NCBI GenBank assembly: GCA_900660155.1
Contig: CABFPE010000502.1
Coordinates: forward strand, 451,899-515,898
Direction: 5' to 3'
DNA length: 64,000 bases
Source: Hofstenia miamia
Lineage: Eukaryota > Xenacoelomorpha > Acoela > Hofsteniidae
Part shown: piece by piece, positions 57,489 through 64,000 of the stretch
Layout: each line of letters opens with the position of its first letter
How positions within the stretch are numbered: position 1 is the stretch's first letter
Program-made: the position numbers and the translations under genes
The notes under the pieces: model-generated
Databases searched by the model: none
Seen by the model: the letters and a program-made list of their open reading frames with translations, nothing else
What the model was told of the DNA's origin: nothing

Positions 57489-57980
57489 CAGTGGCGGCGG
57501 AACCATGTCGCTTGGTTATGAATGGTATACCCGAGAATGTTGTTGGGTACGCAAAGCATACCCAAAATAGATATTTTGATATGATTAACATTCAAACATA
57601 ACTTCATGAGGTATATTATAGGACACTAAAAAAGCAGGATGAATATTGAAAGGAAAATATGCACTAAAACCAAGATCAAATATGCATTTTAGTTGGGGCA
57701 AATGAGAAGAAGTATGCACTTAAACGAATGTGGTTGAACTGAATATTGGGAATTGTTCAAAAAGCTTAAAATCTATTGCAATGAATAAAAAAACATTTTG
57801 AAGTGTTTTTGGCGATTTGCTCGTAGATCTGTATTATATTTATTAAAGCTCCTTTCAACATTTACACTTGTTAGTACAGCATGTTTAAATCCAGCTTGTA
57901 TAGCAGGAGAGACATTCCATTTTTTTCTAACCGCATTCATGTTCAAGTTGAATTATTTAATGATTTTATTAAAACAGCAG
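57489..57980 (-). mobile_element. hAT remnant: terminus and C-terminal transposase piece
   Basis: CAGTGGCGGCGGAACCATG at 57489 looks like an hAT end. About 300 bp inward, minus-strand 57790-57950 reads SPAIQAGFKHAVLTSVNVER then SFNKYNTDLRANRQKHF. This resembles the dimerisation motif at the C-terminus of hAT-like transposases (S.D.ERSFS.Y...L...R..L). Orientation fits a transposase whose 3' end faces the terminus. The remainder is not recognisable. Confidence 0.45.
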
Positions 57981-57989
57981 CAATCAAAT

Positions 57990-59270
57990 AGGTAAACCCA
58001 CTTAAGGCGATTTCAAAAATGGATGCACTTGTGTTAATACTTCAGGCTAAAAAGGATATCGTGTCCACAATGCTTTCATAAATTCATATAAAACATTAAT
58101 AGTTCCTTATTGCCATCCTATACCAGTCCAGCAACTGAGCACAAAATTCCAAATTTAGGTGATGTTCTTTAATCATTGCATGGTAATGCATTCTCATAAG
58201 AAATGGATAGATAATTTTAATTATTTTGAAATAGTCCAAGAATTTATTATTGTTATCTCAAATGGTTGTGAATTTTTTTGCCATTTCCCAGCTTAGAGTT
58301 ATTTTGAATTTTCTTAATATTGTATTAATTTTCAAAGTTTTGATATAAAAATATATTTCAGTTGGTCATTTTTATTTTTTTGAAAATATTGGATTTGCAC
58401 ATTATTTGATCGTTGTAAATGACGGGGCAAGTTGTAAAAAAGTTTTGAACTATTTGCATGTCTACAACCCTTAATATTGAAAAAAATACCGCAGAGATCA
58501 TATTAAAGCATCGAGTACTAGCAAATTCAACTTCTCCTAGCAGTAGCTACAAAATACCCCAAAAATGAAGTAATTTAAAACTCACTGTCTATCCATGATC
58601 CAAACTTTGAAAAAAGTTTTATTTTCAGTAATAATTATTCTATTTTGTAATAAATCTGAAATATGTATTTAAATTTTAATTATCCTGTGATTTAATAAAA
58701 ATTTAAAACGTCTACAAATTAATCAAAAGTGGTGTTAAAAAATTGAAATAAATACTGCTAAAATAGATCAGCTACTGTTAAGAAATATCGAGGGTAAATA
58801 TTTGACTGAATAGAATTCTATTATTATTTCTACAATATAGTTTGAAATTATGCTTTGAAATCTCTCAAGTAAATTGATTTGGTGAACTATCATTTGATGG
58901 AAAATTGTTGACTTTATTCACTAAACTTCAAAATTTCCTTCATAGTGAATGTGGTTTTGATTAATGTTTTACTTCTTAATAGTTTTCATTGTAGTTCAAC
59001 TTAGTTTGTTATTGATGACGATGACTCTATGGCATATGGATCCCACTCTCTATTGGGGACCTTTCAACGTAAATTGGATCCTCTGAGGCACATAATCGAA
59101 GCTGAGGTTACTGTCATTTCGATCCTATTTCTTATCCACGTTATAGTCTAATGGCTAGGTATATTTAATTTATTAGTTAAGAGTATGGTCAGTCTCTTTA
59201 TCAAGGTCCTGGTCCCCTGGAATTTGGCCGCCAGTTGTTGCAATCACAATGAGACAGAAAGAAGCTTTTT
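57990..59270. other. No gene recognised
   Basis: AT-rich up to about 59000. A more balanced patch (59020-59280) may be the 3' flank of the retroelement that follows. Confidence 0.45.
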
Positions 59271-59279
59271 CAATTTCAG

Positions 59280-61540
59280 TTACTCTGGATTCATGCTGGC
59301 GTTTATTTGCTTCTTCGTATTTTTGGTAGATGGCTTCAATATCACATTGGTTCGATTTTCATAATGGATTGAATTTGCGCAAATCGACCATGGATTTCTC
59401 AAAGTGACCACCCATACTCCACTCGCAGAGATATCATGCCTAGCATTGTTTTGAACATTTCTTACCGATTTTAACGATCTATCAACTGGCTGCACCGGAG
59501 GCTCAATTGATACGTCGTGCCAGACTTCTGCCATCACGGAGCTCATTGCGCCTCACAATTGGGAATCTTCCATTTGGACATGATATTGCAATTTTCAACT
59601 GTGAAACCAGATCCGCATCCACATCTTGAGGGTATATGTTCTGAAGTGACATCACAAAGGCGACATAATGCGCCCCTAAAGCATGATTTTGATAAGCAGA
59701 AGCTGTCTGATTCCACAGGTAATAGCGTCAGCTAAGATGAAGTACCTTTTTCTGCTGCAAGTTGAATGGATCTTTTTAAAGTTTCATTTTTTATAGCATT
59801 TGTGTTTTTCATACGGTTTCTTTTTCTTTCGCACTTGTTTAATGGTTGATTGAACTTCAGTTATATCCATCATTCTTTGATTGCTTTCTTTAATAATCGC
59901 CTGAACAAGTGGATCATATATTGTACGCGAGTCCATATATTGCCTTGCACTAGTTGCAAGATTCGGAATTCCCAGTGCACATTCATGGCATGGAATCTTC
60001 AGCACTTTTAAGAGATCTTTATTTACACTCTGCCAAACATGGCTGAGGGAAAAGCATCGATTTGCTCTTGAAGTGGTGTTAGCTGGATAGCCCTCTAGTC
60101 AGACAAGATAACCTGGCTTAAGTTCAGTTTCCGCGATATTGATTAAGGTTTGTAGTTTTTTGCATCATTCTGATACTTGATCTGTGGCATATTTGACAAT
60201 GAAATCTTTGCTTCTTACTGCTGAAGAAGAATTCGTGTTCCTTCTGTCATGATTTGTATGTCAACTGTTGCAAACATTGTTTCCGCAAAATGTGGAAGTG
60301 ATTTATTTACAAACAATTTGGTAACATGGAAGGGCTAGGATGCGGCCATAGCCTGTAGCATCATCTGCTATTCAAACTTGTATGCAATTCGGGACTTGTG
60401 CCATTGCAGCCACTGCAAACATTGGAATTGCCAAAGGGTCACCCTGAGTTGTACCTTCTGATTTCAACCCGTTTCCTGCAGAAATTTGTTGTTACCTTTC
60501 CCAACAAGTGGCAAATTGTTTTTTTGTTTAGCTCATTGAATGCGTTCTTAGCATCCACAAGTAAGAGACGTTCGCAATCATTCTGACTATACATTTCAAG
60601 TATGCTGTGAACTGCTGCCTCACAACCAGCTTCATGGCCTGCAGCCTTTTCTCTGATGAATGGTTTTAGTTCTGAGAGCAACTTTTCCAATCAGCCTTCT
60701 CAATACTTCACAAATTCCGATTGGGCGAATTCCAGGATTCTCGTCTAGAGGTATCAATCTACAGCTTCTGCGATTATCAGTGGTCGTATGATTGACATAT
60801 TCTAGGAACATCCTTTTTGCTACGAAACAATTGAATTACACAGATTATCAGATGCTTCTTTGTGCGCTGTAAGCATCCTTTTCCAATAATTTGGGTCTGC
60901 ATATGATGGCCGCACTGTTTCTCTGAGTTTCAAGGCACACTTGCGAATTGCATTAACATCGATAGCATTAAATAGAACTGGATGAAAGTCTTCATCTGAT
61001 TCTGGCCTTTCAACTGAATATGGATCCAAATTTCTGGCCTTTGGACGTTTCTCCATTAAACTCTGCTTCACTGTTTTGTCTCATATGATCTCATCAAATG
61101 GAAGGCATTACCTGTTTCCAATCTGTGTTAAAACGCATATTGCATTTTTTATTTTTTCATGGCATCAGCAAATAATTTTGTTTCTGAATTGCAGCACCTT
61201 ATTTCATGCGAGATTGGATGATATTTCCTTCCTTCCAGAGATTTGACCTGCGTCTAAGGTTCATGATTCTTAAGGTAATCTTTTGATTTCGCTTTGATTC
61301 ATGAAGAATTAGAGCTGGTATGTTCATGGCTGCATTGAGTAAATATTCTGCATCCAAGCAATTTTCAGCGAAAGAGATGAACAGTTTGCTCCGTGACAGG
61401 TGAAATAAGCTTGGTTTCCATTACGATATGATGTTATAAACCTCTTTGAATTATTTGACTGCAATTTCGTGAGATATTGCTCCATGATCTTTTCTCCATT
61501 GAATGGATATTGGAGTGGGAAAGAGGTCTTCAATTACTGT
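59280..61540 (-). mobile_element. Decayed LINE-like retroelement with restriction-like endonuclease
   Basis: Minus-strand pieces in order: DEDFHPVLFNAIDVNAIRKC, ALKLRETVRPSYADPNYWK (60820-61071); AGHEAGCEAAVHSILEMYSQ, ERLLLVDAKNAFNELN (RT, catalytic D in LVDA; 60439-60690); GTTQGDPLAIPMFAVAAM (about 60450-60410); ARQYMDSRTIYDPLVQAII (59784-60005); CGCGSGFTVEN (zinc knuckle, about 59610); WHDVSIEPPVQPVDRS and NNARHDISASGVW (59280-59546), resembling the RHN..EVCHDV.IEP.LQPL..DARLDI endonuclease region. The layout RT, then CxC zinc knuckle, then PD-(D/E)xK-like nuclease is that of RLE-bearing non-LTR elements. The clade is different from R4 and I cannot name it. Many stops and frame breaks. Confidence 0.68.
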
Positions 61541-61780
61541 AGGTGTGTTCGAGATTCAACTTGAGTGACTAAAGGTGGGGCAAAAACACTCTATTTTTTC
61601 CAAATATTGAAAATGTATCCCACAACCTCAGTTTTTAATTTTTATTAGCTTATTACAAAAAAAATGATTGAATCAATCAAAAGCAATTTTGAAAACCTAA
61701 CGGTGGGATATTCCCTTTGGTTACCACACAGGTCTTTATTAGCCATTTGTGTGATACGCTTCCCTATCATAGGCCTCGCT

Positions 61781-62023
61781 CAGTGGCGTACCCAGGGGGG
61801 ACATGATGGAATGCCCCCCTGTCAGGTTTCCAAATTTAATTTTGACTGGATAAATCAAAAAATTTTTCGTAAAAAAATGAAAAATTTAAAATCTAGGATC
61901 GTGAAATGCATTTTTTAGGGTCTATTTTCTCAATAGCTTTCAAAAATTTTCGCGGGGCTTTGCCCCGCATTAGGGAATAACAATGATGTCCCCCCCCGTC
62001 AGAAAATCCTGGGTACGCCCCTG
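61781..62023. mobile_element. Complete hAT MITE (243 bp)
   Basis: Left end CAGTGGCGTACCCAGG, right end CCTGGGTACGCCCCTG, inverted repeats of 16 bp with one mismatch. Eight-base target duplication GCCTCGCT (61773-61780) and GCCTCGTT (62024-62031), one mismatch, as expected for hAT. G/C-rich near both ends, with the hairpin GGGGCTTTGCCCC at about 61955. Too short to code. Confidence 0.9.
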
Positions 62024-62031
62024 GCCTCGTT

Positions 62032-63220
62032 GTACTATATTCTCTGAACTGCTAAGTTTTTTTAGTTAAATGATAATTCTGCATGTATTTTACTCATGCA
62101 TTTTCAGGTCTAAGGTGTTCTAGGTCGTATTTTCTTGAACATTTTCCAATGAGCATTTTAAATTGCACGATCTATGGCTTACAATAGTAAAGTCTATCAT
62201 CGGTTATAATTACCTTAGGTTAATAATAGAACGCTTTCATTTGAATCGAAGAATTTTATTTCACTTGCTTTTTTTTATTTAGCTGTTTTCACCATCCCTT
62301 TTACTGGACAGATGGCATAATCTTGACTTCAAATTATTAGAATTCTCCACGTGATATTATGTGATTGGCGCTTCTGATCTACTTTGTAAAAATTGAGGCA
62401 CAGAAGACTTAAGCTGAATTGATGTTTCGACTGGGAAAACCGCATATTACCAATTCTTCCCAGTCCATTCAGAATAAAAGCTAGCTCATTGCTTCCGAAT
62501 GGCCAACCCTTCTGCATTAAAAGCCAAAAATGATGTTTGGTGGAATAAAACAATGCCAGTCCGTGTCAATCATCTTGAAATATCTAAACTTGAGTGTGTG
62601 CAGCAGCTACCGGACATTAGCCTAAAGTTGTCAACCTGCAGCCCTTGAATTTCTGGGGAAGCGCTTACAAGAATATGTGCTGCGTGATCTGACAAAGGCT
62701 ACCGGGCCGCATTTGATGAATGATGCTTCAAACTGTATCAGGTCAAGAAATATTCAGGATTTTGCCAATTTCCCGATAAGAACGTTGTCATTATGATTCA
62801 AGATGATCAGCTGACGAATATTTTCAAATTTATCCATATTAAGAAAATGTTAAGTTGTAAACATCTAATGATGGCAACATAGATTTATAGATACACTGGT
62901 ATTTTCAAGCTGATGAGCGAGTATGTAACAATCTTCTAATAAAATAGGGTTATAAATGTATTATTGATATTTTCAGTGATTTGTAGAGACCAGGACTCAT
63001 TGCGTTAAATATTAGTCCAAGATCTTTTTGTCATTGCAACTGATCGATACTTAAATAATCTAGATTTCTACAAGCAGTTTCTTCATTATTAAGAATCTTG
63101 TTTGCATTTTCTATTTAAAAAATGTTGAATGATCTATGGCCCAGGGGCAACGGCTGTTTATATCTCGTTGCGTGTGAGTTGCGCAATCTACGAAATGCTG
63201 AGATGTTTATTGCTATGACT
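62032..63220. other. Unassigned, possibly retroelement-derived
   Basis: A more balanced stretch at 62580-62830 has a plus-strand frame with EFLGKRLQEYVLRDLTKATG that I cannot assign. The patch before 63225 may be a LINE or SINE 3' end because it runs into an AATAAC-type tail. Confidence 0.35.
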
Positions 63221-63224
63221 GATG

Positions 63225-63285
63225 TCAATAGTGTATAAATAAATAATAACAATAACAATAACAATAATAATTACAATATATATAT
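63225..63285. repeat. AATAAC/AACAAT tandem tail and (TA)n
   Basis: AATAATAACAATAACAATAA followed by TATATATATA. This kind of short tandem tail is common at 3' ends of LINEs and SINEs. Confidence 0.7.
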
Positions 63286-63806
63286 ATATGCTCCATTATT
63301 CCATTTAATGTGTGCACACTTATAGCAGGCTAGCCTTTGACTTATACCCATGTAACGTCCATCTTTTCTAAAACATAAATGAAAAATTACCCAAAAATCA
63401 AAGTTCATTGGTCTACATGCCGCAGATATTCATTTAATAGGATAAGTACAGGTCGTCAAATTTAACATATATTTCCGCATTTAGAAAGCATCGTTTGATA
63501 CTAAAACATCAATCAAGTTAACACGGCAGGGCTTCACAAACTAATATTAGCAAAAAGTTAAAATTTTCTTATTATCACGTATATTTTTAACAATGTAAAT
63601 GAGGTAGTGACGGTTAGCTATTGACCGTGCCGCTCAGAATAGTTTAAATAGTGTGTGGCTTTCTTGAGTTGTTAAAGCTTATCTATAATTCTGTTTTATC
63701 AGCATTGGTTTTTCTACAAAGCGTTTTAAAATTCCGAGCATTTTTTTAATATATGCAATTTAATTTTGTAAATATGTTCTAGAATGCTTACGCTGTGCTT
63801 CATATA

Positions 63807-64000
63807 CAGGGTGTAACAAAAGTAACCAGACGCTTCATTTTACGAGAAATCTAACTTTATTCATAAGAGTAGGAATAAAAAAACGAATCATTCATAGTAA
63901 AATATAGTGTAGCGAATCTAAAACAACTTACTGAGGTCATAATGTCCAAAAAGATTAATCATAAAAGAAGACAGTGTTCATAGAGAATGTTCAAAATGAT
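63807..64000 (+). mobile_element. Left end of another mariner-type element (runs off the window)
   Basis: After TA at 63805-63806 the sequence starts CAGGGTGTAACAAAAGTAAC, then CAGACG, comparable to CAGGGTGTTCATTAAGTAAC and CGGACG of the element at 613. The following ~170 bp are AT-rich and non-coding, as in the 3' part of that element; any transposase lies outside. Confidence 0.6.

Overview
The window is AT-rich nuclear DNA (about 70% A+T by eye) from an invertebrate animal. Genes are split into small exons with GT-AG introns, (TA)n runs are frequent, and most recognisable coding sequence is transposon-derived. I see nothing bacterial, no rRNA and no CRISPR. The phylum cannot be fixed from sequence alone.

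Three host genes are supported, all on the minus strand. (1) Two exons (20442-20660, 22324-22528) encode a small single-pass membrane protein with an InaF-like motif and a Thr/Asn-rich, sequon-rich tail; its first exon was not found. (2) 33324-34016 is a one-exon protein with two SCP2 (sterol carrier) domains ending in SKL. (3) 39791-46529 holds five exons of a DAF-22/SCPx-type peroxisomal thiolase of about 417 residues, also ending in SKL. In many animals thiolase and SCP2 domain are fused in SCPx; here they are adjacent same-strand genes, each with its own peroxisomal signal, which suggests co-working in peroxisomal side-chain or fatty-acid beta-oxidation.

The rest is layered mobile DNA. 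0.6-2.4 kb: a whole-looking mariner-type element with an intact transposase and 30-bp inverted ends. 5-10.6 kb: a long non-coding domain repeated about four times, one copy carrying a TTAA-flanked MITE whose empty site survives in the others. 12.4-17.9 kb: a nest of two head-to-head CR1/Jockey-like LINEs, a piggyBac-type MITE inside one, and a nearly full-length R4/Dong-type LINE inside an (AAT)n run. 18 kb: mariner remnant. 23.5-26.2 kb: broken piggyBac transposon. 28.2 kb: further TTAA MITE. 32.3 kb: short dispersed repeat with 'cctccgcca' ends. 35.2-37.1 kb: decayed LINE with PHD-like ORF1 and endonuclease. 50-51.7 kb: another decayed LINE. 53.2 kb: Tc1 remnant. 57.5 kb: hAT remnant. 59.3-61.5 kb: decayed LINE-like element with a restriction-like endonuclease. 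61.8 kb: complete hAT MITE. 63.8 kb: the start of another mariner-type element running off the window. A dispersed repeat family of at least six pieces was also found.

Six single N bases (26664, 26920, 37499, 37869, 44329, 48074) sit exactly where sequence repeats: they look like unmerged contig overlaps or haplotype fragments. The apparent duplication of thiolase exons 1-3 is therefore almost certainly an assembly artefact.
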